Shown: one piece after another, positions 35,341 to 43,714 of the stretch
Layout of the letters: each line of letters starts with the position of its first letter
How positions within the stretch are numbered: the stretch's first letter is position 1
Assembly: GCA_036501825.1 (NCBI GenBank)
Contig: DASXZP010000034.1
Span: 124,001-188,000 of the forward strand
Source: JAFECT01 sp036501825
GTDB taxonomy: Bacteria > Pseudomonadota > Alphaproteobacteria > Caulobacterales > Caulobacteraceae
Length of the DNA stretch: 64,000 nt
Reading direction: 5' to 3'
The notes under the pieces: generated by a model
Told to the model about the DNA's origin: nothing
The model's input: the letters and a program-made list of their open reading frames with translations, nothing else
Database searches by the model: none
Position numbers and translations under genes: made by a program

Positions 35341-36615
35341 ATGACCGACCTCGCCTTCGACGACGACGACGATTTCGCGCCGGTTCCCCGGCCGGTCGCC
35401 GACGTGGTGGGCTTCGAGGCGGCGGTGAAGAAGAACGAGCGCAAGACCGCCATCGCCGGCCTGATCGTGATCGCGCCGCTGCTGCTGTTCCTGCTGGTGA
35501 ACTTTCTGGCGCCGATCACGCTGATGCTGGCGCGCGGCGTCCAGGACCGCGAGATGCACGCCGCCCTGCCGCAGACCGCTGCGGCGCTGCGCCTGTGGGA
35601 CGGCAACGCTCTCCCCGACGAACAGCTCGCGGCGACCTTCGTGGGCGAACTCGCTAAGGCCAAGGACGAAGGCAACCTCAGCGAAGTCGCCAACCGTTTA
35701 AACTATGACCGCGCCGGCCTGCGCACGCTGTTGTTCCACACCGCAGACAGCTTGCCGGCGACCATCGCCGGTTCGCGGCTGCAGGCGCTGGAACGCATCG
35801 ATCCGCGTTGGAGCGACCGCTCCACCTGGGCGGTGCTGAAACACGCGGCCGGGCCGCTGACCAGCTTCTACCTGCTCGCGGCCTTCGATCGCCGCCTCGA
35901 CGCGGCGGGGCATATCGTGAAAGCGCCGGCCGACCAGGCCGTGTTTGTCGAAGTGCTGGGCCGCACGCTCTGGATCAGCGCCGTGGTGACCATGCTGTGC
36001 CTGCTGCTCGGCTATCCGCTGGCCTATTTCCTGGCGACCCTGCCGCAGAAGTGGGCGAACCCGCTGATGATCCTGGTGCTGCTGCCGTTCTGGACCTCGA
36101 CCCTGGTGCGCACCACGGCGTGGATCGTGCTGCTGCAGACCCACGGGGTGATCAACGACGCCCTGATGTGGACGCACCTGATCAGCAAGCCGCTCGAGCT
36201 CGTCTACAACCGCACCGGCGTCTACGTGGCCATGACCCACGTGCTGTTGCCCTATGTGGTGCTGCCGCTCTACGCGGTGATGCGCGGGATTTCGCTGACG
36301 CCGTTGCGCGCGGCCCTGTCCCTGGGCGCGACGCCGACGCGGGCGTTCTGGTCGATCTATGCGCCGCAGACCGTCCCGGGCGCCGCGGCCGGCGGTCTGA
36401 TCGTGTTCGTGCTGTCGCTGGGTTACTACATCACCCCGGCCCTGGTGGGCGGTGCTCGCGATCAGATGATCAGCTACTTCATCGCCTTCTACACCAACCA
36501 GTCGCTGAACTGGGGCATGGCGGCGGCGCTGGGGGTGGTGCTGCTGGCGGCGACCCTGGTGCTGATGCAATTCTACGGCCGGCTCTCGGGCCTTCGCAGC
36601 GCGGCGTGGCGCTGA
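35341..36615 (+). CDS. ABC transporter permease (PotB-like) with large extracytoplasmic insertion
   Basis: A 424-residue inner membrane permease, longer than the usual 280-300. The first helix (TAIAGLIVIAPLLLFLLVNF) is followed by a roughly 140-residue hydrophilic insert (about residues 65-195, including REMHAALPQTAAALRLWDG) before the core helices. The EAA-type loop for ATPase docking is near MRGISLTPLRAALSLGATP. Large first periplasmic loops are known in the opine/polyamine permeases. The stop shares one base with the next start (TGATG). Confidence 0.88.
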   Translation: MTDLAFDDDDDFAPVPRPVADVVGFEAAVKKNERKTAIAGLIVIAPLLLFLLVNFLAPITLMLARGVQDREMHAALPQTAAALRLWDGNALPDEQLAATFVGELAKAKDEGNLSEVANRLNYDRAGLRTLLFHTADSLPATIAGSRLQALERIDPRWSDRSTWAVLKHAAGPLTSFYLLAAFDRRLDAAGHIVKAPADQAVFVEVLGRTLWISAVVTMLCLLLGYPLAYFLATLPQKWANPLMILVLLPFWTSTLVRTTAWIVLLQTHGVINDALMWTHLISKPLELVYNRTGVYVAMTHVLLPYVVLPLYAVMRGISLTPLRAALSLGATPTRAFWSIYAPQTVPGAAAGGLIVFVLSLGYYITPALVGGARDQMISYFIAFYTNQSLNWGMAAALGVVLLAATLVLMQFYGRLSGLRSAAWR

Positions 36616-37442
36616 TGGCCGTATCGCCCTTCGCATCGCCGGCGGACCGGGCCGGGCGCGCCGCGCTCGTGGTCTTCTGCGTCGGCGTACTGATCTTCCT
36701 GGTCACGCCGGTGGTGGCTATCATTCCGCTGTCGTTCAACGCCGGCTCGTTCCTGAGCTACCCGCTCGCCGGCTGGTCGATGCGCTGGTACCGCGAGCTG
36801 GCCAATTCGCCCGAGTGGATCGGAGCGATGCGCAACTCGCTGATCATCGCCACCGCGACCGCGGCCCTGGCCACGCCGCTGGGCGCCCTGGCTGCGCTGG
36901 GTCTCATGCGCCTGCCGCCGAAGAGTCGTGAGCCGATGCTGGCGCTGTTGTTGTCGCCGCTGTTCGTGCCGGTGATCGTCACCGCGGTCGGCGTCTATTT
37001 CCTCTACGCGCCGGTGCACCTGGCCAACAGCCACATCGGCCTGATCCTGGCCCACACGACGCTCGCCGCGCCGTTCGTGATCCTGGTGGTCCAGGCCTCG
37101 CTGCAAGGCGTGGATTCAAGCCTGCTGCGCGCCGGCTCCAGCCTGGGCGCGCCGCCGGTCACCGTGTTCCTGCGCGTGCTGCTGCCGCTGATCGCGCCGG
37201 GCGTGGCCGCCGCCGCCGTGTTCGCCTTCATGGCGTCCTTCGATGAGACGGTGGTGACCATCTTCCTCGCCGGTCCCGCCCAGCGCACCATTCCGCTGCA
37301 GATGTTCAACGGCGTGCGCGACCAGATCAGCCCGGCCATCACCGCCGCCGCCACCCTGATCATCATCGTCTCGATCGTGCTGCTGGGCGCGGCCGAACTG
37401 CTGCGCCGCCGCGGCGCGCGGATCAACGGGCTGAACGCGTGA
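36615..37442 (+). CDS. ABC transporter permease (PotC-like)
   Basis: A 275-residue inner membrane permease with about six helices (for example AALVVFCVGVLIFLVTPVVA and LALLLSPLFVPVIVTAVGVY). The docking loop is QGVDSSLLRAGSSLGAPPVT. It pairs with the upstream permease to form the channel. The start overlaps the upstream stop by one base, and its own stop overlaps the next GTG start by 4 nt. Confidence 0.9.
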   Translation: MAVSPFASPADRAGRAALVVFCVGVLIFLVTPVVAIIPLSFNAGSFLSYPLAGWSMRWYRELANSPEWIGAMRNSLIIATATAALATPLGALAALGLMRLPPKSREPMLALLLSPLFVPVIVTAVGVYFLYAPVHLANSHIGLILAHTTLAAPFVILVVQASLQGVDSSLLRAGSSLGAPPVTVFLRVLLPLIAPGVAAAAVFAFMASFDETVVTIFLAGPAQRTIPLQMFNGVRDQISPAITAAATLIIIVSIVLLGAAELLRRRGARINGLNA

Positions 37443-38593
37443 GCAACGGCGGCGACCTGTTCGCGCCGCCGCTCGACCTGCTCCGCCGCCGCACCGGGCG
37501 CAAGTGGAGCAAGCACGGACCGGACACGCTCCCGGCCTGGATCGCCGACATGGACTTTCCGCCGGCGCCGCCGATCCGGGCCGCCATCGCCGATGCGCTG
37601 GAAACCGGTGACTTCGGTTACGGCCCCACAGCCGACGCCAGCGGCGTCCCACAAGCCTTCGCCGCCTGGGCCGCGCGCCGCTGGGGCTGGTCGCTCGATC
37701 CGCAAGCCGTGATGGTCATGCCCGACGTGGTGGGCGGCCTCGCCAACGCCATCGAAGCCCTGACCGACCCCGGCGACGCGGTCCTCGTGCAGACGCCCGC
37801 CTATCCGCCGCTGATGAGTTCGGTGCGCGTCGCCGGCCGCCGCCTGATCACCACGCCGCTCGGCGACGACGGCCTGGGGCTCGACGCCCTGGAGGCAACG
37901 ATCCGCGCCGAGCGTCCGGCGTTGCTGATCCTCTGCCATCCGCACAATCCGACCGGCCGCGTCTTCAGTGAGGCCGAGCTGCGCCGCCTTGCCGGCCTCG
38001 CGCTGGAGCATGGCGTCATCGTCGTTAGCGACGAAGTGCACGCCGACCTGACCCTCGACGGCCGCCGCCACATCCCGTTCGCGAGCCTCGGCGCCGACGT
38101 GGCCGCGATCACCGTCACCCTGAACGCCGCATCGAAAGCCTTCAACGTCGCGGGCCTGCGCTGCGCCGTCTGCGTCGCCGAGGGCGAGCCGCGCGCGCGG
38201 TTGGGCAAGCTGCCGTCCACGCGCTGGAACGCGTTCTCGACGCTGGGCGTGCGCGCGGCGAAGGCGGCGTGGTCGGATGCGGGCGAAGCGTGGCTGACCG
38301 CCTGCGTCGCGCATCTGGAGCGTCTGCGCGACCGGTTGGCGTCGACCTTGCCCAAGGGCGTGAGCATGGTCGCGCCCCAGGCCGGCTATCTGGCGTGGCT
38401 CGACTTCCGCGAGGCGGGCCTGGGCGACGATCCAGCGGCAGTCCTGCTCGCCAAGGCCGGGGTGGCGCTGTCGCCGGGCCTCGACTTCGGCGCCGGTGGC
38501 AGGGGATACGCGCGGCTGAACTATGCGACATCGCAGGCGATCCTCGACGCCATCCTCGAGCGCATGGCCCAGGTATCGCGCACGCCCGCCTAG
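37439..38593 (+). CDS. PatB/MalY-type PLP-dependent C-S lyase or aminotransferase
   Basis: A 384-residue fold-type I PLP enzyme of the MalY/PatB group, which act as cystathionine beta-lyase-like C-S lyases or aminotransferases. Landmarks are PAWIADMDFPPAPPIRAAIA, QTPAYPPLMSSV, LCHPHNPTGRVFS, VSDEVHADLTLDG and the PLP lysine in LNAASKAFNVAGL. The GTG start overlaps the permease stop (GTGA). A second PLP enzyme in the transporter operon implies that the imported compound is an amine or amino acid, possibly sulfur-containing. Confidence 0.87.
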   Translation: MSNGGDLFAPPLDLLRRRTGRKWSKHGPDTLPAWIADMDFPPAPPIRAAIADALETGDFGYGPTADASGVPQAFAAWAARRWGWSLDPQAVMVMPDVVGGLANAIEALTDPGDAVLVQTPAYPPLMSSVRVAGRRLITTPLGDDGLGLDALEATIRAERPALLILCHPHNPTGRVFSEAELRRLAGLALEHGVIVVSDEVHADLTLDGRRHIPFASLGADVAAITVTLNAASKAFNVAGLRCAVCVAEGEPRARLGKLPSTRWNAFSTLGVRAAKAAWSDAGEAWLTACVAHLERLRDRLASTLPKGVSMVAPQAGYLAWLDFREAGLGDDPAAVLLAKAGVALSPGLDFGAGGRGYARLNYATSQAILDAILERMAQVSRTPA

Positions 38594-38632
38594 GGCCTAT
38601 GCTGGCGCCCCGTGCGATCGGAGACGCCCGCC

Positions 38633-40150
38633 ATGAAGCTCATGTTTTCCGCCGGCCTGACGCTGGCCGCTCTCGCCGTGACGGCCGCTGCGGCGCCGGT
38701 ATTCCACGACGCCGACACGCGGGCCTGGTGGGCGCTGACCACTCAGCTTTCCAACGACTCGATGGAAGGCCGCGATACCGGCTCGCCCGCCTATGCCCGC
38801 GCCGCCCGCATCGTGGCCGACCGTTTCAAGGCCGCGGGGTTGCAGCCCGCCGGCGATCACGGCGGCTGGTTCCAGAGCGTGCCGCTGCACGAGGTGCGCG
38901 TCGACAAGAGCGGGACCTCGATCGGCGTGGTGCGTGCGGACGGTTCGCGCGCCTCGCTCAAGTTTCTGCACGACCTCACCGTACGTCCCACCGACGCATT
39001 GCCGGCGAGCCTCGACGCGCCGCTGGCGTTCCGCGGCTATTGCGGCGCCAGGGACATGGGCGACGTGCGAGGCAAAGCCGTCGTCTGTTTCGGCGCGCGG
39101 CGCACCGGTCTGCCGTCGGGCGGCGAACGGCTGAAGGCGGCGATGGATGGGGGCGCGGCGGCCTTGATCAACGTGGACGATACCGGCTTCACCCTCGAAC
39201 CGGCGCGCTGGCCGGCCGCCTATGCGCGCTCGGTGACGATCAGGGATTCGCGTGAACCGGCCGCGGCGAACATGCCGGTCATCAGCCTGAGCGCGGCGGC
39301 GTTTTCCCCAGTGATCGCCACGTCCGGTCAGGACGCGCAGCGCATCCTCGCCGACGGCGCAGCCAAGCGGCCATTACCGTCGTTCGATATTCCAGCCCGC
39401 CTGAACGCGCGCTTTGCGATCTCCAAGCGCGACTACAGCTCCGACAATGTGCTGGGCCTGCTGCCCGGAACCGATCCGGCGTTGAAGCCGCAGGTGGTGG
39501 TGATTTCCGCGCACCTCGACGGTTACGGCTACGCCGAGCCGGTGAACGGCAAGAATCTCTACCACGGGACCTTCGACGACGCGGCCTATGTCGCCACCCT
39601 GGTGCGGTTCGCCGATCGTCATCGCGGCAAGGGCCTGAAGCGCAGCGTGCTGGTCGCGGCGTTCACCGGCGAGGAGAAGGGCCTGCTCGGCTCGACTTGG
39701 TTCGTGAAGCACCCGACGGTGGCGCGCGAGCGCCTCGTCGCCGACATCAACCTCGACCAGTTGCGTCCGCTGTTCCCGCTGAAAATCATGACGGTCGAGG
39801 GGCTCGATGAATCCAGCCTCGGCCAAACCGCCGCCGATGTCGCCCGCAGTCGCGGCATCGAACCGCGCAAGGACGTGGAGCCCGAGCGAAATCTGCTGCA
39901 CCGCGCCGACAACTGGCCGTTCCTGGAATCAGGCGTGCCGTCCGTCGGCTTCGTGTTCGGCTATGACCCGGGGACGAAGTCGGAGCAAATCTATCGCGCC
40001 TGGTATCGTGACCGCTATCACCGCCCGATGGACAGCCTGGCCACCCCCTTCGACCCGATCGCGGCGCGCGATTTCAACCGCTTCTTCTACGCCCTGACCG
40101 AAACCGTCGCCGACGCACCGACGAAGCCGACGCTACGGTCGAAACACTAG
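38633..40150 (+). CDS. exported M28-family zinc peptidase
   Basis: A 505-residue metallopeptidase with signal peptide (MKLMFSAGLTLAALAVTAAA). Metal and catalytic residues lie in VISAHLDGYG (His, Asp), FDDAAYVATLV (bridging Asp), FTGEEKGLLGS (catalytic and ligand Glu), ADINLDQL (Asp) and the late RYHRPMD (His). A PA-domain-like insert precedes the catalytic domain. ATG 38633 follows GGAG; an earlier in-frame ATG lies at 38612. M28 enzymes are usually aminopeptidases or glutamate carboxypeptidases. It adds to the run of exported peptidases in this locus. Confidence 0.87.
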   Translation: MKLMFSAGLTLAALAVTAAAAPVFHDADTRAWWALTTQLSNDSMEGRDTGSPAYARAARIVADRFKAAGLQPAGDHGGWFQSVPLHEVRVDKSGTSIGVVRADGSRASLKFLHDLTVRPTDALPASLDAPLAFRGYCGARDMGDVRGKAVVCFGARRTGLPSGGERLKAAMDGGAAALINVDDTGFTLEPARWPAAYARSVTIRDSREPAAANMPVISLSAAAFSPVIATSGQDAQRILADGAAKRPLPSFDIPARLNARFAISKRDYSSDNVLGLLPGTDPALKPQVVVISAHLDGYGYAEPVNGKNLYHGTFDDAAYVATLVRFADRHRGKGLKRSVLVAAFTGEEKGLLGSTWFVKHPTVARERLVADINLDQLRPLFPLKIMTVEGLDESSLGQTAADVARSRGIEPRKDVEPERNLLHRADNWPFLESGVPSVGFVFGYDPGTKSEQIYRAWYRDRYHRPMDSLATPFDPIAARDFNRFFYALTETVADAPTKPTLRSKH

Positions 40151-40530
40151 GCGGGCTTCTTACGCGGCAGCAACCGCGCGCCCAGCCACACGAGCGGGGC
40201 GAGGGTGAGCAGGAAGGTCAGGTGGTACCAGATCGGGAACCTGTTCCAGATGTGGATGTGCTCGGGCACGAACAGGGCGACCAGCACCAGGCCCACGATC
40301 CACGGCGCCCAGTTGCTCGCGGGCGCGATGGCGCGGGTGACGGCGCCGGCGGCGAGCGAGCTCAGCGCCGCGATCGCCAGGCGCGCGATCTTCATGGTCA
40401 GGGTGAAGGTCATCGCCTGTTCCACCGCCGCGTAGCCGGGCAGCCAGAGCCGCAGGCCGCGGTTCAGCAGCGACACCACCACGATCCAGACCACCAGTCC
40501 GGCGAGCACCGCTCCGATTTTGCGCCACAT
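40147..40530 (-). CDS. small membrane protein of unknown function, divergent from padR
   Basis: A 127-residue protein with about four membrane helices (IGAVLAGLVVWIVVVSLLNR; MKIARLAIAALSSLAAGAVT; WIVGLVLVALFVPEHI; YHLTFLLTLAPLVWLGARLL). No domain recognised. GAAGGGG precedes the start. A plausible minus-strand promoter (TTGCCT, 17-nt spacer, TATTAG) lies inside the padR regulatory palindrome, so it is a probable target of the PadR regulator. Its 3' end overlaps the M28 gene end by 4 nt. Confidence 0.78.
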   Translation of the reverse strand: MWRKIGAVLAGLVVWIVVVSLLNRGLRLWLPGYAAVEQAMTFTLTMKIARLAIAALSSLAAGAVTRAIAPASNWAPWIVGLVLVALFVPEHIHIWNRFPIWYHLTFLLTLAPLVWLGARLLPRKKPA

Positions 40531-40547
40531 AGCCGACCCCTTCAGGC

Positions 40548-40582
40548 TTGTTTAGTTGAATTCTAATAGTATAATTAAACTA
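40548..40582. promoter_or_regulatory. padR promoter and AT-rich palindromic operator; leaderless start
   Basis: Plus-strand -35 TTGTTT (40548-40553), 16-nt spacer and -10 TATAAT (40570-40575) place the transcription start at 40582, the A of the padR ATG. A 30-bp palindrome (40553-40582, TAGTT-AATT-TA-TA-TA-AATT-AACTA) covers the promoter core. It also overlaps a divergent minus-strand promoter. It stands out in composition from the GC-rich surroundings. Confidence 0.75.
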
Positions 40583-41193
40583 TGAAGGCAAGAGGGCTGA
40601 TTCTCGGCGTACTGCACCGGGGGGATTTCCATCCCTACGAGATCAAGCGACGGCTCGAGAATGCCATGGTCGAGTGCTACATCGACGTCGATGTGGGCAC
40701 GCTCTACTACGCGGTGCGCCAGCTCGAAAAAGACGGGATGATCGCCGAGGTCTCCAGCGAGCGCGTCGCGCGCGGCGGCGTGCGCACCGTCTACAAGATC
40801 ACGACTGCGGGCCGGGCGGAGTTTCGCGATATCCTGCAGCACCAGTTTGATGAAGAAGGTCCGGTTTCACAGACCCTTTACGGCCCCTTGCTTTTCTTGC
40901 ACCTGTGCGATCCGGCTGCGGCCGAGGCGAGCGTGCGGCGACGGATCGCGCGGCTCGACCGGCTGATCGCCGAACTCGCTCCCCTTCGCAAGGCGATGAA
41001 GCCGGTGATCTCGACCGGCGGCGAGCATTTGTTGCGCCACATCGAACGCCAGCGCGAACTCGACCGCGACTGGCTGAAGGGCCTGCTGGCCGACCTCAAG
41101 GCGCGCCGCGTTCGCGACGTCGCCGATCCGCGCGTTCTTTCGGCAGACGCAAAGCCCGCGCCGCGAAAGCCCGCGAAGAAGAAGAGCCGCTAG
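40582..41193 (+). CDS. PadR-family transcriptional regulator
   Basis: A 203-residue regulator with an N-terminal winged helix (RGLILGVLHRGDFHPYEIKR; DVGTLYYAVRQLEKDGMI; GVRTVYKITTAGRAEF) and a C-terminal helical dimerisation part. The lysine-rich tail ends PAKKKSR. There is no ribosome site; the promoter predicts a leaderless mRNA beginning at the ATG. Likely autoregulated through the palindrome and controlling the divergent membrane protein. The ligand is unknown; PadR proteins often sense aromatic or antimicrobial compounds. Confidence 0.9.
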   Translation: MKARGLILGVLHRGDFHPYEIKRRLENAMVECYIDVDVGTLYYAVRQLEKDGMIAEVSSERVARGGVRTVYKITTAGRAEFRDILQHQFDEEGPVSQTLYGPLLFLHLCDPAAAEASVRRRIARLDRLIAELAPLRKAMKPVISTGGEHLLRHIERQRELDRDWLKGLLADLKARRVRDVADPRVLSADAKPAPRKPAKKKSR

Positions 41194-42395
41194 GGTTTGT
41201 GCGCCAGGTAGGTCTGGCCCTGGGCGCGCACCACGTCGACCAGATCGCCCATGGTCAGGTTCATGTCCACGATGTGCAGGCCCCACTCGGGCCGCACCTT
41301 GCCGGCGATGACCACGTCGCCGGTAATCGTATTGGTGCGGTGACCGTCCGGCGTCGGATGCAGGGTGACGGCCAGATAGTTGTGGCCGCCTTGGTTGCGG
41401 CACTCGCCGGTGAGCAGGCCCGGAACCTCCACGAACGGCGTGGTGATCGGCGTCGCAGGATTGGTCCAGGCGCCGTGCGCGACGCCGTCGGCGACGACGG
41501 ACTCTCCGCCCGCGCCCAGATAGGCGTGCAGCGCGCCGGACCCGCCGCCGAGCGCTGACGGATTAACGCACGCGGCCTCCAGCCCCGGGCCCTTTGATGC
41601 GCCGAACAAGGTATTGGCGGGCGGCGGATTGTCGGCGCGGAACGAGGCGAAGTTGATCGCGCACTGGGTCTGGCCGACCGCCTTGCACAGCGGGATCGCC
41701 TTGAAGTCGCCGCCCACGTCCTTGCCCACCGGAACCTGCAGGTAGTAGCCGGCCAGGATCACCGACAGCAGGCGGTTCTGCACCGGCTTGCCGTCGATCT
41801 CGCGCTTCACCAGCTCGGCGAGCACGAGCGAACCCTGGGAGTGGCCGATCAGCACCACGCCGCGGCCATGGTTCTCGTGCGCCAGGTAATAGTCCCACGC
41901 GTCCTTCACGTCGTCGTAGGGCAGGACGCGATCGACCGCCATCGGATGACCGCCCAGGTTGGCGCGCAGCGCGGTCAGCGTCACCTGGCGATAGACCGGT
42001 GCGAAGGGCCGGCAGACCGACGCGAAACGGGCGAACTGCTGGTTGACCACGCGGACCTCCGCGTTCTCGATCGCCATGGTCGCGTTGCCGCCCGGGTCGA
42101 TGGAGACCGTCGGATAGACGTAGAAGCAGTCGATCGGCGCGTTCGGGTCGGCGTGAAATTTCTCCACCGTGGTCGAACCGTCGGCGCTCACCACCGTCGC
42201 GTCCTGGTCGGAGCGCCCGCACACGTCGTCGGCGCGGCCGGGCAGGCACAGCCAGGTCTTGGGATCGGCGTAGTTGTTCTTGGGCTGGGGCGCTGACGGC
42301 GGCGTCGGCATTGCGACGGCCTGGGCACAGGCGGATGCGCCGCCGAAGAGCGCGGTCGCGCCGAGGATCAAGGCCGCCAGTTTCGCGAACGTCAT
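41190..42395 (-). CDS. DUF3089 family alpha/beta hydrolase, exported
   Basis: A 401-residue protein with signal peptide (MTFAKLAALILGATALFGGA). The DUF3089 core contains DCFYVYPTVS and a lipase-type nucleophile elbow in LIGHSQGSLVLAEL. It is probably a periplasmic or outer-membrane-associated esterase of unknown substrate. I use ATG 42395, preceded by GGAGG and directly followed by the signal peptide, rather than an ATG 69 nt upstream. The stop overlaps the padR end by 4 nt (tail to tail). Confidence 0.82.
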   Translation of the reverse strand: MTFAKLAALILGATALFGGASACAQAVAMPTPPSAPQPKNNYADPKTWLCLPGRADDVCGRSDQDATVVSADGSTTVEKFHADPNAPIDCFYVYPTVSIDPGGNATMAIENAEVRVVNQQFARFASVCRPFAPVYRQVTLTALRANLGGHPMAVDRVLPYDDVKDAWDYYLAHENHGRGVVLIGHSQGSLVLAELVKREIDGKPVQNRLLSVILAGYYLQVPVGKDVGGDFKAIPLCKAVGQTQCAINFASFRADNPPPANTLFGASKGPGLEAACVNPSALGGGSGALHAYLGAGGESVVADGVAHGAWTNPATPITTPFVEVPGLLTGECRNQGGHNYLAVTLHPTPDGHRTNTITGDVVIAGKVRPEWGLHIVDMNLTMGDLVDVVRAQGQTYLAHKP

Positions 42396-42489
42396 CGGGC
42401 AACCTCCGCAGGCCCCATAGGCGCTCACTGTTGCGCCGGGCGCGGCCACGGTCAATATTTTCACTGCCGATAGAACGAATATCGTGGCG

Positions 42490-43641
42490 TCACGCCGGAT
42501 CGATCAAGGCCTTCTGGTCGCGCAGCGCCTGGATCGCCTCGGCCGGGAAGCCCCAGTCGCGGAGCCCCTGGTCGTTGTGGTCGCCGGCGTTGGGCGGCGG
42601 GCCCTGGATGTGGCCGGGGGTGGCGGAGAAGCGCGGCGCGGGCGCCGGCTGGGTGACGCCGTCGCGTTCGACGAAGGTCTCGCGCGCACGGTTGTGCGGG
42701 TGGCGTGGCGCCTCGTCGAGCGAGAGCACCGGGGCGGCACAGACGTCGAGGGTGGAGAGCCTGGTCTCCCAATGGTCGCGCGTCTCGCGCGCGATGGCGG
42801 CGGCGATGGCGTCGCGCAGGGCGGCCGTGTTGTCTTGCGACGGGGCGCCGAGGTCGAGGGCTTCGCACAGGGCGGCGAAGAACTGGGGCTCCAGCGGGCC
42901 GAGCGACAGCCAGCGCCCGTCCGCACATTCGTAGACGTCGTAAAACGGCGCGCCGCCGTCGAGGAAGTTGCTGCGCCGCACGTCGCGCCACTGGCCACCC
43001 CCGTGAAAGCCGTAGAACATCGACATCAGGCTGGCGGCGCCGTCGGTCATCGCCGCGTCGATCACCTGGCCGCGCCCGGTTTCGCGCGCGTGAAAGATCG
43101 CGGCCAGCAGACCGAAGGCCAGGAACATCGCCCCGCCGCCGTAATCGCCGACCAGGTTGAGCGGCGGGATCGGCCGCTCGGGCGTGCCGATCGCATGCAG
43201 GGCGCCGGAGAGGGCGATGTAATTGATGTCGTGCCCGGCGCGCAGGGCCAGCGGCCCGCTCTGGCCCCAACCGGTCATCCGGCCGTAGACCAGCTTGGGA
43301 TTGCGCGTGAGCGCCGCGTCCGGGCCCAGTCCCAGCCGCTCCATCACGCCGGGGCGAAAGCCCTCGAACGTCGCGTCCGCGGTCTTCAGCAGGGTCAGGC
43401 ATGCCTCGATCGCGGCCGGCTGCTTCAGGTCGAGCGCGATGCTGCGCCGGCCCCGCTGTGTCACGTCGTGCGGGCCCGCGCGACCACCCGGCCGGTCGAT
43501 GCGGATCACGTCGGCGCCCGCGTCGCTCAACAGCATGCCGCAGAACGGGCCGGGTCCCAGGCCTGCGAACTCGACGACGCGCAGGCCCGTGAGCGGTCCA
43601 TGCCGGACATTCTCATCGGGGCGAGGCGGCGGCGGTTGCAC
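42490..43641 (-). CDS. class III CoA-transferase / alpha-methylacyl-CoA racemase (CaiB/BaiF family)
   Basis: A 383-residue CaiB/BaiF protein. It begins with the family pattern PLTGLRVVEFAGLGPGPFCG, has the CoA-binding DVIRIDRPGG block, and the catalytic Asp region in GRGQVIDAAMTDGAASL. The closest named group by look is alpha-methylacyl-CoA racemase, which epimerises branched fatty acyl-CoAs, but CoA-transferase activity is equally possible. It stands alone between unrelated minus-strand genes. Confidence 0.87.
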   Translation of the reverse strand: MQPPPPRPDENVRHGPLTGLRVVEFAGLGPGPFCGMLLSDAGADVIRIDRPGGRAGPHDVTQRGRRSIALDLKQPAAIEACLTLLKTADATFEGFRPGVMERLGLGPDAALTRNPKLVYGRMTGWGQSGPLALRAGHDINYIALSGALHAIGTPERPIPPLNLVGDYGGGAMFLAFGLLAAIFHARETGRGQVIDAAMTDGAASLMSMFYGFHGGGQWRDVRRSNFLDGGAPFYDVYECADGRWLSLGPLEPQFFAALCEALDLGAPSQDNTAALRDAIAAAIARETRDHWETRLSTLDVCAAPVLSLDEAPRHPHNRARETFVERDGVTQPAPAPRFSATPGHIQGPPPNAGDHNDQGLRDWGFPAEAIQALRDQKALIDPA

Positions 43642-43714
43642 GGCGCAAGCCTAACGAGACTCGCGATCTATGCAAAAAGCCAGGGTAGCGCGAGGGTCCG
43701 GGCGACGCCCGTCG

